A stretch of DNA of 64,000 nucleotides, from assembly GCA_009809945.1 (NCBI GenBank), contig WTPW01001116.1:1-64000 (forward strand). Reading direction: 5' to 3'. Below are positions 35,247-46,144 of this stretch, in pieces. This DNA comes from Gigaspora margarita. Lineage: Eukaryota > Glomeromycota > Glomeromycetes > Diversisporales > Gigasporaceae. The translations under genes and the position numbers were made by a program. Below the pieces are notes generated by a model. That model was not told the DNA's origin, searched no databases, and was given only the letters and a program-made list of their open reading frames with translations. The first letter of the stretch is position 1, and every line of letters starts with the position of its first letter.

Positions 35247-35709
35247 TATTAAATGTTTATTTCTACCAAAATAATAAATTAACATACAACATTACAACCT
35301 TTACACCAATATTTTAAGCCTAAACCGTATATTTGAGCCCATCTATCACTTAGTTAAAAAAAGAATATAATATGATTAATGTGGCAACTTTTTTTTTTTG
35401 AACAATAACTAAACTCTAATTTAGCGCATTGATTCAGACTATAAATAAACTCTAAGCACAATGATTCAACTTTAAAAAATGTAATACTACTTATATATGA
35501 CGATAATGATAATTAAAGAAAGGCGAATGATATTTAAAGAGTTTTTTGTTTATAACTATATTTCAAAACCAATTCATTATTTTCAGAAATAAAGAACTTT
35601 ACACAAATGATTTTTTTCAATATATTAATGTCTTCGTAACACATTTGATTGTAAAGATAATTAAAGTAAAGTTTTACATAAAGCTTCTTAATTCTTTCCC
35701 TTTTGAAAC

Positions 35710-37680
35710 TTAGTTTCTGTTTCTTCTGATTCGAGGATCGTCTTGAAGATTTAGAGAAGTTAAGACAGTGTTCGTACAAAGAGCCTCTGTTAATGCTATC
35801 CTTCCTTCTGAACCAAATTTATTTTTACCAAGATCTAATGAAGTCAAAGTGGTATTTTTATATAGGATCTTTGCTAATGCTTTCCCTCCTTCAGAACCAA
35901 GTTGATTGTCGCAAAGATTCAAAGAAAGCAAAGTAGCATTTTTACAAAGTGCGTCTGCTAATATTTCTACACCTTCAGGACAAAGTCCAACATGTTCAAG
36001 ATTCAAAGAAGTCAGAGTAGTGTTTATACAAAGTGCCTTTGCAAATGCTATCCACACTTCAGGACGAAATTTATTAACTTTACCAACTGCAAGATAAAGT
36101 AGATTACAACCAAGATTTAATGATGTTAATGTGGTGTTTTTACAAAGAGCTTCCGCTAGTGCTATTCCTCCATCAATAAAAATAGAATTATTGAAAAGAC
36201 TTAGAAAAGTCAGTGTAGTATTTTTACAAAGGGACTCCGCTATTGCTTTTATACCTTTACAACAGATATTAGTGTTTTCAAGGTTTAACGAAGTTAAAGA
36301 GATATTGTTGCTAAGATCTAATGAAGTTAAAGTGTTATTTTTGCAAAGGGCCATTGCTAATGCTTCTCCAGCAGTAGAATTAATGTGATTTGAATCAAGA
36401 TTCAATGAAGTAAGCGTAGTATTGTTGCAAAGAGCTTTTGCTAATGCCTTTCCACCTTTAGGACCAAGACCATTATGGAAAAGATTTAAAGAAGTTAAAG
36501 TAGAATTTTTATAAATAACCTCCGTTAATTCAGTATAAATTTGATTACTGCTAAGATCTAAATAAGTTAAACTGATGTTTTTGCAAAGGTTCTTTACTAA
36601 TACTTTCATACTTTTAGAACATAATATATTATTACAAAGATTCAATGAAGTAAGGGTAGTATTTTTACAAAGTGATTCCGCTAATGGTTTTATTCCTTTA
36701 AAACCAATTTGATTGTTGCAAAGATTCAAAGATGTCAGAGTAGAATTTTTATAAAGAGACACTGCAAATTCTTTTCCTCCTTCAGAACCAATATTATTTA
36801 TGGTAAGATTTAATGAAGTTAAAGTAACGTTTTTGCAAAGGGCCTCCGCTAATGCTTTTCCACCTTCGAAACCAAGATTGTTGTAGCAAAGATTCAAAGA
36901 TGTTAAAGTAGTATTTTTACATAGAAGTTCTGCGAATGCCTTTCCTCCTTCAGAATTAATATTATTACCGGTAAGATCTAATGAAGTTAAGAAGACATTT
37001 TTGCCAAGAGCCATTGCTAATACATTACTTCCTTCAGGATCAAGTTGACAGTCGCTGATTTGCAAGGAGGTCAGAGTGGTGTTCGTACAAAGTGATTCCG
37101 CTAATGTTTTAATGCCTTTAAGACTGAGATAGTTACGGTTAAGACTTCTAAGGTTATCTTTTTCAAAATAATTACCATTAACATTTAAGGAAATAATAGT
37201 TGTATTTCTACAAAGTCTTTTTATAAGCATTACTTCATCAAAACTAATTCCGTAAAAATCTAGATATTTGAGATTCTTACTTGTCCGTAAAAACATTAAA
37301 ACCAAAGAACATTTAATAGCACTTATAGACTCAGCTTCTCTATAATCAGAATTCTTATAACTAAGCCAATTTTCGATTCCTATGTTTAAATAATGGTCAA
37401 TTAATGTAACGTAAATTGAATATTCAAATAAAGGTTTACAATCATTCGGAAGGGTTATATTAAAAGGGATTAATAATGCTTGTTCTTCAGCATTTAAGTA
37501 TGAAAGAAATATTTTTATGAGGTTCTTATTTTTGAAATGAACTTTTGGTTCGCTCCATAATATTGATACAATAATTCTACAAAATCGGCGATTTACAAGA
37601 AGGCATGAAAATAAGTTTTTATAATTAGTTCGAAGGTTATTAAATATTTTAAAAAGGCACTCGTTCGGTAATGTTATCAT
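35710..37680 (-). CDS. F-box and RNI-type leucine-rich repeat protein
   Basis: Single intact exon of about 656 codons. I start at the ATG at 37680 (MITLPNECLFKIFNNL) because the F-box begins at once; the frame is open 31 codons further upstream. Residues 1-45 form an F-box (LPNECLFKIFNNL, SCLLVNRRFCRIIVSILW), which would dock on Skp1 of an SCF ubiquitin ligase. A spacer of about 130 residues follows, then about 15-16 RNI-type repeats of 28 residues (consensus NNLGFEGGKALAEALCKN then TTLTSLNL) to the C-terminus, which should bind the substrate. It ends with a short basic tail (DDPRIRRNRN). No stops or frameshifts interrupt the whole length, unlike the nearby kinase-LRR array, so it is probably expressed. 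It is convergent with that array. The target protein is unknown. Confidence 0.9.
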   Translation of the reverse strand: MITLPNECLFKIFNNLRTNYKNLFSCLLVNRRFCRIIVSILWSEPKVHFKNKNLIKIFLSYLNAEEQALLIPFNITLPNDCKPLFEYSIYVTLIDHYLNIGIENWLSYKNSDYREAESISAIKCSLVLMFLRTSKNLKYLDFYGISFDEVMLIKRLCRNTTIISLNVNGNYFEKDNLRSLNRNYLSLKGIKTLAESLCTNTTLTSLQISDCQLDPEGSNVLAMALGKNVFLTSLDLTGNNINSEGGKAFAELLCKNTTLTSLNLCYNNLGFEGGKALAEALCKNVTLTSLNLTINNIGSEGGKEFAVSLYKNSTLTSLNLCNNQIGFKGIKPLAESLCKNTTLTSLNLCNNILCSKSMKVLVKNLCKNISLTYLDLSSNQIYTELTEVIYKNSTLTSLNLFHNGLGPKGGKALAKALCNNTTLTSLNLDSNHINSTAGEALAMALCKNNTLTSLDLSNNISLTSLNLENTNICCKGIKAIAESLCKNTTLTFLSLFNNSIFIDGGIALAEALCKNTTLTSLNLGCNLLYLAVGKVNKFRPEVWIAFAKALCINTTLTSLNLEHVGLCPEGVEILADALCKNATLLSLNLCDNQLGSEGGKALAKILYKNTTLTSLDLGKNKFGSEGRIALTEALCTNTVLTSLNLQDDPRIRRNRN

Positions 37681-38319
37681 TTTAAGAAACCTTAATGTTA
37701 GTGAATGACAAGTACGTACGTACGTACTTATTATATAACAGATAATGAAATGTTGTGAAACGGTGTACTGCAATTGGATGAATACCCTTGCACAAAAAAA
37801 AAAAGATCTATTTTTTTTAATTAGAAATTATAAACAGGCTGTTCTGCTTTTTAATCTTCTGCTCTGATCGAAGATAATCAGCTTATCAACCCGTCAAAAA
37901 ATTCAAACAATAAGTAAAAATATAAAGTATCCAAATATAAATATGCAAACCTAAAGAGTGCAATTGTAAAAACTGTGGGAATTATTTAATAATAAATGAT
38001 ACAGTAAAATTCGTAGAATAAAATTGCAGATGGCCAAAAAGAGTAAGCATTGCAAGAGTTTTGAAAATCATCAGGCACAGCAGGATTCTACAATAAATGG
38101 TTTAATTACTAGTCGATTACTGGAAAATTCAAGAATATAATGGTTTGTGCCACTTCCAATTTTCTAAACGGTGTTAACAAAGTTACAGAATTTTTTTTTT
38201 TTTTTTTTGCCCATCACTACCATTTCCTGTGGGACCCCAATTGCAGATTTTCCGAAACTTTACAGAAAAACCCGTTTCTGTAAAATGAAATTTCCAAAAA
38301 TCAAAAATTACTGTAAGAC
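37681..38319. other. Upstream region of the F-box/LRR gene
   Basis: No gene. It contains GTACGTACGTACGTAC (37712-37727) about 30 bp above the chosen start, and a run of T near 38190-38209. Confidence 0.6.
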
Positions 38320-38339
38320 GTACGTACTAAAGATGCCTG

Positions 38340-38540
38340 ACGAAATGTTTTTTGCGATGACGAAATGGTTTCGTCATGGTTTCGTCATGACGAAACCTTG
38401 ACGATTGACGAAACCCCCGACGATTGACGAAATCTATGACGAATTGACGAAATCTATGACGAATTGACGAAATCTATGACGAATTGACGAAATCTATGAC
38501 GAATTGACGAAACATATGACGAATTGACGAAACATTGACA
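38340..38540. repeat. GACGAA(A/T) subterminal array
   Basis: A unit of about 22 bp (GACGAATTGACGAAATCTAT) is repeated 5-6 times, after several GACGAAA words. The mirror-image array (TTTCGTCAATTCGTCATAGG) fills 39676-39855. These are probable transposase-binding sites of the enclosing hAT element. Confidence 0.85.
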
Positions 38541-38797
38541 AACCTTTAACAATTGATAAACCTTGATAAATCGATTCAGGAACCCCTTTAGCATAATGAT
38601 NTTGGATACACCAAACTTAAATTGTTTCAAAAGANTGTTATTTCATTATAAGGTTTCATTGGCTTTTTTCTTTTTTCTTCTTTCGCATGTCACGTGTTCA
38701 AATTTATGTCGGGTTGATCCGGAACAGTCAAAATTGTGCACGCGTTTATTTTGTCGATTCCGGATAAATCCGACATATATTCCGAACATGTGCGAAA

Positions 38798-39172
38798 CAG
38801 GGACACGGAAAAATTTGGATCCAAATTTTTCCAAATTTTGGCCCAAACGTCCAAATTTTGGCCAAATTTTGTGAATTTTTCGGGTTTCATATGATCTAAC
38901 CAATAAAAATAAAGTATTTGGGAACCCGGAAAATCGTGGGCCCAAAATTTTAGATAAAGTCTGGTCGGAAGCTTTAGGAATTGTGGTGCGTGTCTGTCGG
39001 GAAGTTTCGGAATTGAAATTTAATAATTTATATTCCAAATAATTCCAAATATTTAAAAATTTACCCAAATATTAGTCTATTTTTTAAATTTTTTACCCAA
39101 ATTTTATCTAAATATTAGTTAATACCTAAATAAATTTTTGCAATTTGATATCCAAATTTTTCCGTGTCCCTG
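38798..39172. mobile_element. hAT-type MITE nested in a hAT element
   Basis: TIRs CAGGGACACGGAAAAATTTG at both ends. Exact 8-bp duplication GTGCGAAA (38790-38797 and 39173-39180). The interior repeats CCAAATTTTGGCC words. Open frames here are not protein-like. The ends resemble the MITE at 10810-11144. Confidence 0.9.
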
Positions 39173-39874
39173 GTGCGAAAGAAAGGAAGAGAAGCGAAAA
39201 TACTTGAAAACCAATGTTTTAATCGACCTTGGTGCACTAATTAAAAATGACTGGAACGAAATGTTACATATAATGAGCACCAATCTGTCGCTATAGTCAT
39301 CAACAACAACACCTTCTATCTTTACGCGCTTTGTTTATTTACAAAATTTGATTTCCTTTTTTTGATTTGTTATTCGTAAATAAGTAAAATCACGATGGAT
39401 AACGAGAATGTAATGGATATCTTAATATGTATATATTGTTTTCCAACCTATATTGATTCTCTATCGCTACTATTAATTATGCATTATCGCCTGTTCTGTT
39501 AAAACATCGTTTTTTGCTCTTATCGTTATTGACCGCGCGACTTTCCTATGGAATTGCCTAAAAGGTTAATTAGGTTATATTCTCTTGGTGATACGATATT
39601 AGACGGGTTATTAAAACACTTCTTAATTTTTATAAACGCGGTAATTAACTCTATCTTGTATGAATATAACTCATCAGGTTTCGTCATAGGTTTCGTCAAT
39701 TCGTCATAGGTTTCGTCAATTCGTCATAGATTTCGTCAATTCGTCATAGGTTTCGTCAATCGTCAGGGGTTTCGTCAATCGTCAATTCGTCAATTGGAAG
39801 TCACCTGACGAAATGGTTTCGTCATTCGTCAATGACGAATGATTCGTCATTCGTCAGGCATCTTTAGTACGTAC

Positions 39875-40379
39875 CATTTTGACTTTGTTATTATGATAAC
39901 ATTAATATCTCAGATCTTTAAGCAATACGGCAATGCAACATATATTGTAACAATCGAAAAGAGAGCTTAGAACATTCATACTGGGTTTAATTCTGATGGT
40001 TTACGTTAGAAGGTACATGGAATAATGGAATTCGAATATTCATAATTTATTATAAAAAGAATGTGAATTTATTTAATCTTTATTTTAGAAAGGCATTTGG
40101 AGAGCATGCGTTGTTCTCAAACAAGGTTGAGAACACAATGCTAAAAATATAATGTATATGCTAATCTGATAGCGCCAGTTTGGTGTAATGGTGGTGTTTA
40201 CGCAAATATTATTACATAAAATTCCTAATACTGTACAGTATTATTAAGGTAAGATTAACATGACACTTATGAAGATAAGTAACAACTTAACGTTAAGGAA
40301 CGATGTGGATGAAACATGGAATAAAATTATTCGTTACAATATTTATATATTTCCCAATCAAGTTTATATATCTGTCTAA
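39875..40379. other. Intergenic stretch left of the LTR element
   Basis: No gene. It has a small hairpin, GTTCTCAAACAAGGTTGAGAAC (about 40112-40133). TTATTCGTTACA (40329-40340) is the inverse of the LTR start, hinting at older LTR debris. Confidence 0.45.
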
Positions 40380-41598
40380 TGTAACGAATTAAAAATTTTA
40401 AATCCTTTTTGTGTAAATAAAATTCTATTTTCACGGCACATTGCCCGTAAACTGGCTTATGAAAACGTGATCGTCCCGATTTAGTAAAAATTATAAAAAT
40501 CTTCTTACGTTTCATCCTTTATACTAAAATGGAAATGATGGATGGCTTGGTGGCTTAAGCATATGAATGTTATTTTTGGGCGTATTTAGAAACATTGAAG
40601 TGGCTACGTAACGTAGTTTAACTAAGTAACGTAGTCGTTTAAACCTGGCCAGCCGAGTCAGGCTTGAAAAGTCCACTACGAAACGTAGTAAGGCTTATGA
40701 AGTAAACATAGCCATCGTAGGAGCAGCGTAGTTTAACTAAGTAACGTAGTGGAATCTAAGTGAAAAGGTTGTAAAGCCATCATAGTATTAACGTAGTAAT
40801 AATAAGTAACGTAGTCGTTCATGTAAAAATCCCAAATGTATATAAAGGCCTCTAATTCACGGCAAAGAGAAAAATCAGTTCTCTGATCAATTGTAAAAAG
40901 AATTTCTTTATTATTAATAAATTACATCTTTCTCTGAATAACGAAATTATCCTTATCTTTGAATTCGACTTTGACTTTAATAAAACCCTTCGTAACTCAA
41001 TTCGACAGACTGAATTGACTCGTAACCTCGAACCGGCTTTATTAAGACTCGAATTCTGGTTCAACGTGACTTTGTTAATCCTTTGAAATTGTGCATGTGA
41101 CTCATATCGGCCTACCAATTGGTCTTTAGTAAAGTCTTTTAGTTTAAATATTTGTATGATAAACATTGTCTCCTTTAGATTCCTTAGTCATTGCTAGTTA
41201 ATTTAGAACTCACCTTATCCTCCAAATAAAATTCCTGCACCTGCGGGAAAATTCCAAATCTTTCTTACTCACACCCATGATACCACCTGACTATACTGAA
41301 CTCTTGATACCCATTTTGATCCTACCTTTCATCTAGATTATATCTTATTATTATTTTTATTGATATCATTTTATTGATATCTGTGATATTAGCATCACCA
41401 GCCTCTGCGTCTTTATTTTATTGTGGTGATTTAGTGATAAATCATCCCTTCGCTCTTCACGTATTGCATATTTGACCCCTATTGTATCCCCGTGACCTAT
41501 ATATTAGAATATTTATATATCTCTCCCGTACATGGTTGGAGTGTAAATTGGCACTATTGTCTATATTGTTTTAGCTGCTCTCCCAAACAACCGTTACA
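40380..41598 (+). repeat. 5' LTR of the Ty3 element
   Basis: Begins TGTAACGAATTAAAAATT and ends AAACAACCGTTACA, with inverted TGTAAC/GTTACA tips. 1,219 bp. U3 carries at least four AAGTAACGTAGT words between about 40600 and 40825. A TATA box is at 40839. Several AATAAA words downstream (for example near 40915 and 40978) could serve polyadenylation. Confidence 0.9.
40839..40846 (+). promoter_or_regulatory. TATA box of the 5' LTR
   Basis: TATATAAA followed by GG, preserved in the 3' LTR at 48611-48618, about 20-30 bp before a region free of U3 repeats. Probable retroelement promoter; the start site is not visible. Confidence 0.6.
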
Positions 41599-41600
41599 AT

Positions 41601-41617
41601 TGGTACCAGTTGTGTGG
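41601..41617 (+). other. Primer-binding site
   Basis: TGGTACCAGTTGTGTGG, two bases after the LTR. It begins TGG, complementary to a tRNA 3' CCA end. Which tRNA was not determined. Confidence 0.65.
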
Positions 41618-41706
41618 AACTGAATAATTGATTCCCTCGAAAATTTTAAAATCTTTGTACTTTCGACAAACTGAAGAGATATACTTATCCTCCCAAGAAA
41701 AGAAAT

Positions 41707-42945
41707 ATGACGCAGCCACCAAATCCGATTCAACAAAACCCTGTCAACCCCCACAGCAGCCAAATCTGGTCCAACTGCTTAACCTGAATAATGCCCTAAA
41801 TAATTTAGCGGCCCAGATCAGGTTGTTGATTCAACAGATGCAAGCTGCGCCCGCCTCGCAAATCAATGTGCCAAACTAGGAACTAAATATTGTAGCTTAT
41901 CCAGATTTCTTTGGCAGTGACCAAGACCCTATTGACCTGGCTTGATGAGGTGGAAAAAGCATTTGCAGCCAATCTAATTAATGACAACTGAAAAATCCCT
42001 TTATTGTTCCTCACCTTAAGGGCTCCGCTGCAACGTGGTAGTCACATGTCAACAGCAACCTAACCCTATCAATATCTGGAATGACCCGCGCAGCAAAATC
42101 AAAGTTTTCATCCTAATTTTGTAACCCAATTCCGTATACCTACTCTTGAAGGGAAATGGTTTGCACAACTCGCTACACAAAAGCAGCAGTTAGATGAAGA
42201 TGTTGATACTTATCATACTGCTATCCAAGAGCTTCTGTGCCAGGTTGAGTCAGGAGGACAACAGTATCCGGAAACAGCCAAGGCCCAAATTTTTCTTAAT
42301 GGCCTACGACCTGAATTCGTCCTTGCAGTTGCTCTGTCTACTCCAAATACCCTGCAAGTAGCTTATGAATGGGCAAGAGCATATGAGAGCGCATGCAAGC
42401 AAAATTTACCCAGCCTGTCTATTCCTCTTAGTGCTCTATATTCTGCCCAGGCCAGTTCTTCAGCACTGATCAGGTTACCATCTTTAGAGGCTACTCAAGG
42501 GTTGGCTATCGAAAAACTCACTGAAGCAGTCAACAGGATGTTAATTCAATTTCAAGAAAGACGAACACTATCTGCTGGCAACCAGAGTCAACCTGTTTGC
42601 TATAAATGTGGTCGGGTTGGTCACATTAGTAGAAATTGTAGGGTGGCAAACCCTCAATCAAATTATCCCCTGAATGTGAGCCCTTCAAATGCACCATTGA
42701 ATCCAGTTCAAGCTTCTTTAAATCCTTCAAATTCGTCGGTACCTACTCCTGTAAATAATAATCCTAAAAACTGCCCCCAAGAAGCGCTTCAGGCTCTTTT
42801 AGCCCTTGCTGCTAACTTAAACCCTAATAACAGCCAAAATGATCAACATACTTATGTTAGTATTCCCGCAGAAGATGCCCCTTTATTTGCTGCAGAAAAA
42901 TGGATCCTCAACGACCTAGTAGTAACTTTCGTCCACTTAAACTAG
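41707..42945 (+). pseudogene. gag region of the Ty3 element
   Basis: The probable start is ATG 41707 (MTQPPNPIQQNPVNP). Asn/Gln/Pro-rich N-terminus, then a capsid-like helical region at about 42100-42420 (KWFAQLATQKQQLDEDV, AQIFLNGLRPEFVLAVA). A CCHC zinc knuckle is at 42598-42639 (CYKCGRVGHISRNC), which binds RNA. Frameshifts early in the frame and stops near 41877, 41944 and 42041 break it. Confidence 0.85.
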
Positions 42946-42955
42946 GAAGGAAGGG

Positions 42956-43680
42956 TTGAAAGAACTTGAACCAGAGGAAGAAACTTTAGAACAACTTGTG
43001 GAGGAAGAAATTAGAAGAGAAACTGCAAATGATAACCCCCAACCAGAGATGGTAAAACCTTTACTAACCTTAACCAAAAGTAATGTTTCTAAACCCAAGC
43101 GTGCCCCTATTGCTCGTAAAAAGGTACTAGAGGATGAACTTCCCCAAATAGTGTCCTTGGTACCTTCGTACTCAATTGTTTCTGATATATGGGATAAGTC
43201 CGCTAATATTACCTATGGGCAACTCTTTCGCCTGGCTCCATCTTTGCAGGTTGACCTGGGTAAAAGCCACAAAAGAAAAAGACTCTTAGTAAAAAGAGAA
43301 CTAAGAATAACCTTAGTATTAATCCTGAAAAGAAATCTACTGCTATATTGTGATGCCCAAATTTAGGTGAAACCATTCCGTAATTGTAGATAGTGGTTCA
43401 TCTGGAAGTGTTGTTTCATCCCACCTATTAAGAAATTTAGGGATCAGAGTAGAATGACCCTCTACCGTTAATATGATTAATGTTCATGGTAAAAGTAAAA
43501 GAGCTCTAGGGAAATTTCTGATTTTCCTTTTAATGTCAGAGGAATGGAAATCCCAATTTATGTGGTTGTGACTGATGCGGGTCGTATCAAGCCATTGTTG
43601 GAAATGATTGGTTATCAAAAGCTCAAGCAAGAATCGATTGGGTGGCCTCCGAAATGATGCTTACCTGAGAAGGCAAAGAA
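42956..43680 (+). pseudogene. Acidic linker and aspartic protease region
   Basis: A Glu-rich linker (EPEEETLEQLVEEEIRRE) comes first. Then VIVDSGSSGSVVSSHLL: the catalytic Asp-Ser-Gly at 43389-43397 of a retropepsin, followed by LRNLGIRVE and a broken C-terminal half (EMIGYQKLKQ region). The frame changes at about 43366, and a TGA follows GIRVE. Confidence 0.75.
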
Positions 43681-44237
43681 ATAATTCCCCCAGTAGAGTT
43701 TAAAAAGTTGATCCCTGAACCTTTTGGCAAAAACCGTCCCACTACAGTCCATGATGTCGACAAAGAAATAGAAGAAGAAACTAAGGAAGAAAAAGCAGAT
43801 AGTGAGAAGGAATATGAGGAGGAGGAATTAGAGGACTGAATCTATGGTTATTGGGAAGCTGAGGATAGTGATACCTTTAGTCCCGTGCCTTCACAGAGTT
43901 CCCACTCTTCGATTTTAGATTCCCCAATTGATATGCCCTGTACCCTTTTGGATATGCCTCTTCTCCCTCACAGCAAGCATAATCATCCCTTGGTTAACTT
44001 ATCTGATTTCCGTGATGGAAATTCTTCTCATTACTCATTGGACCCGCTAATTTTTTGACCTCTATTCTTTCGACTAGTCCCTGTTCTACTGTACCGGCCT
44101 CATTGATTCCTATACAAAGTAAAGGTTGTTAGTATCAAGAAGTTCAAATATCCCCTTCAAGTACGGAAGCCCTATTTCTGACACTTTGTTATAACTTCCA
44201 TCCTGAAAATACAGAACTGATTAAATAGTACTCATTT

Positions 44238-44498
44238 TTGGATTATGGCACCGTGAAGATGGAGGTGGATGAGTTCATTTCTGATGCTGATGATATTATT
44301 GATGAAGTTAAAAGACAATTTAAAATTAAAAAGAAAAAAAGTAAGCCCTTAAGTATCAGGTGTTATTCCAATGAGGCTGGAAATACTTATTTGCAAGAAA
44401 GCAATGCATGGTCTGATTCATGGGAATATATCACCCTATTTCCAGAAGCTAGGAGTTCACCAGTTAGTGACCTCTTTGATTATATTTATAAGAAATGA
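44238..44498 (+). pseudogene. Spacer coding region before reverse transcriptase
   Basis: Open frame with an acidic helical part (MEVDEFISDADDIIDEVK) and Lys-rich stretch, ending near LFDYIYKK. It is probably part of the original polyprotein between protease and RT. No domain recognised. Confidence 0.45.
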
Positions 44499-44599
44499 CA
44501 GGATCCCTATCAGCTCAGAAAGTTGGAGCCCGAGCAACATTTTCATATTCAACAATTCATCAGTAATAACCTGGATCTTTTATATAAGAAAGAGGGCCC

Positions 44600-45890
44600 T
44601 TGGGGCTAACTCATCTGGTTAAACATAAAATTGATACTGGAACGGCCCTCTCGATTAAACAATATCCCTACTGGCATTCTCTGGCAGAAAAAAATATTAT
44701 AAAAAAGGAACTTATCTATATGTTTACTGAAAAGATAATTTGACCTTGTTATAGACTATGGACCTCCCCCATCGTGCTTGTTTCCAAAAAAGATGTAAGT
44801 ACCCAATTCTGTGTTGATTATCGAAAATTGAATGCCGTTACTGTGAAGGACAATTACCCACTTCCCCGAATTGATAATCTTTTAGATGCCCTATCAGGAT
44901 CTTCCTGGTATAGCACTCTAGACCTTGCTATTGGATACTGGCAGGTTGAAGTTGAAGAGGGTAATCGATCAAAAACTGCTTTTACTACCCCTTTTGGTAC
45001 CTTTGAGTTCACCGTTATGCCTTTTGGCTTGGCAAACATGCCTGCAACTTTCTAGCGGTTGATGGATTATATTTTTCAAGATTTGATTGGAAATATGTGG
45101 TCGTCTACTTAGATGATATTAACATATATTCGAAGACTTTTGATGAACATCTACTTCATTTACAAGAAGTTTTTCATCTATTAAACAAGGCCGGGTTAAA
45201 ACTAAAACCCACTAAGTGCCATTTCGCTAAACAGAAACTAAGGTTCTTGGATCATGTTGTAAATAAAACTGGGATTGCTACGGATCCTAAGAAAATTGAA
45301 GTTGTCAAAAATTTTCCTATTCCTCAAAATTTACGGCAACTCCGAAGCTTTCTGGGGTTAATCGCTTACTATCAAAAGTTTATAAAAAGATTTACCTATA
45401 TAGCTGCCCCCTTAAATCAACTCTTGAAAAAGGGCATTAGTTATATATGGACTAGTGCACAACAAAAAGCATTTGAAACCCTTAAAGAAAAATTAATAAC
45501 TGCCCCATACTTGCTTACCCAAATTTTTCTCAAACTATTATTCTCATTACTGACGCCTCGATAAAGCCATGGGTGCAATTCTTGCCCAAAATGATGATAA
45601 TAATTGTGAAAGAGTAATTTCCTATGCCAGCTGTAGTCTTACCCCCGCTGAGAAAAATTATTCTGTTACTGAAAAGGAGTGCCTAGCTGTTGTTTGGGCC
45701 GTTGGGTATTTCCGACCATATCTTCATGGGGTTGTTTTATTTTGTATACTGACCACTCAGCCCTTAGATCTTTATTCGCCATTAAGCTTCCTTAAGGTCA
45801 ATTGGCTCAGTGGGTCATGACCTTAATGGAATACTCTTTTACTACCATATATAAGCTGAGTAGGCAACATTCCAATGCTAACTATTTGTC
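44600..45890 (+). pseudogene. Reverse transcriptase and RNase H region
   Basis: RT motifs: LVSKKDVSTQFCVDYRKLN, YPLPRIDNLLDALSG, STLDLAIGYWQVEV, FTVMPFGLANMPATF (TAG follows), then VYLDDI with the catalytic Asp pair at 45112-45117, and LRQLRSFLGLIAYYQKFI. RNase [40 protein letters not shown] 1-nt shift before GAILAQ and another near the TDH equivalent ([10 protein letters not shown]) break the frame. The protein family is unmistakable. Confidence 0.92.
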
Positions 45891-46144
45891 CTGAACTTAA
45901 ATTAAAAATTAGTAACAAAAAAAAGAAGTAGGAATAACGAAAAAAAAAAAATATATTAATCCAGTCCAGGTTACAGTGTCCTGGCAATTTGTATTTTATC
46001 TTATTCTATCTTTTCTTTTTCTTTCTTTCCGATTGGTCTGACTCCTATATTAAAATCTTTTTTGCTTATCGAGGTCATTATATTCGTTAAAAAAAAAAAA
46101 AAAAAAATCTTTCTAAACTGAAGAGACAGGACCAAGTTAGAAAT

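Larger units (their letters stand above)
38328..39866. mobile_element. Non-autonomous hAT element (1.5 kb)
   Basis: Inverted ends TAAAGATGCCTGACGAA (left) and, from the right, the same 17 bases, fitting YARNG. The exact 8-bp target duplication is GTACGTAC (38320-38327 and 39867-39874). No transposase. Both ends carry dense GACGAAA arrays in opposite orientation, and another hAT MITE is nested inside. Two unread bases lie near 38601 and 38635. Confidence 0.9.

Noticed and set aside
35906-36388. Plus-strand frames opposite the F-box/LRR gene
   Set aside because: They are antisense shadows of the repeat-rich minus-strand gene, without independent protein likeness.
38340-38540. GACGAA array considered as a minisatellite or CRISPR
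   Set aside because: It is mirrored at the other end of the element and bounded by TIRs, so it is part of a transposon.
38563-39068. Overlapping frames on both strands with NPTYIP/KIWPKFGRLGQN-like sequence
   Set aside because: They fall across the ends of a nested hAT MITE, whose CCAAATTTTGGCC words generate them; no domain is recognised.
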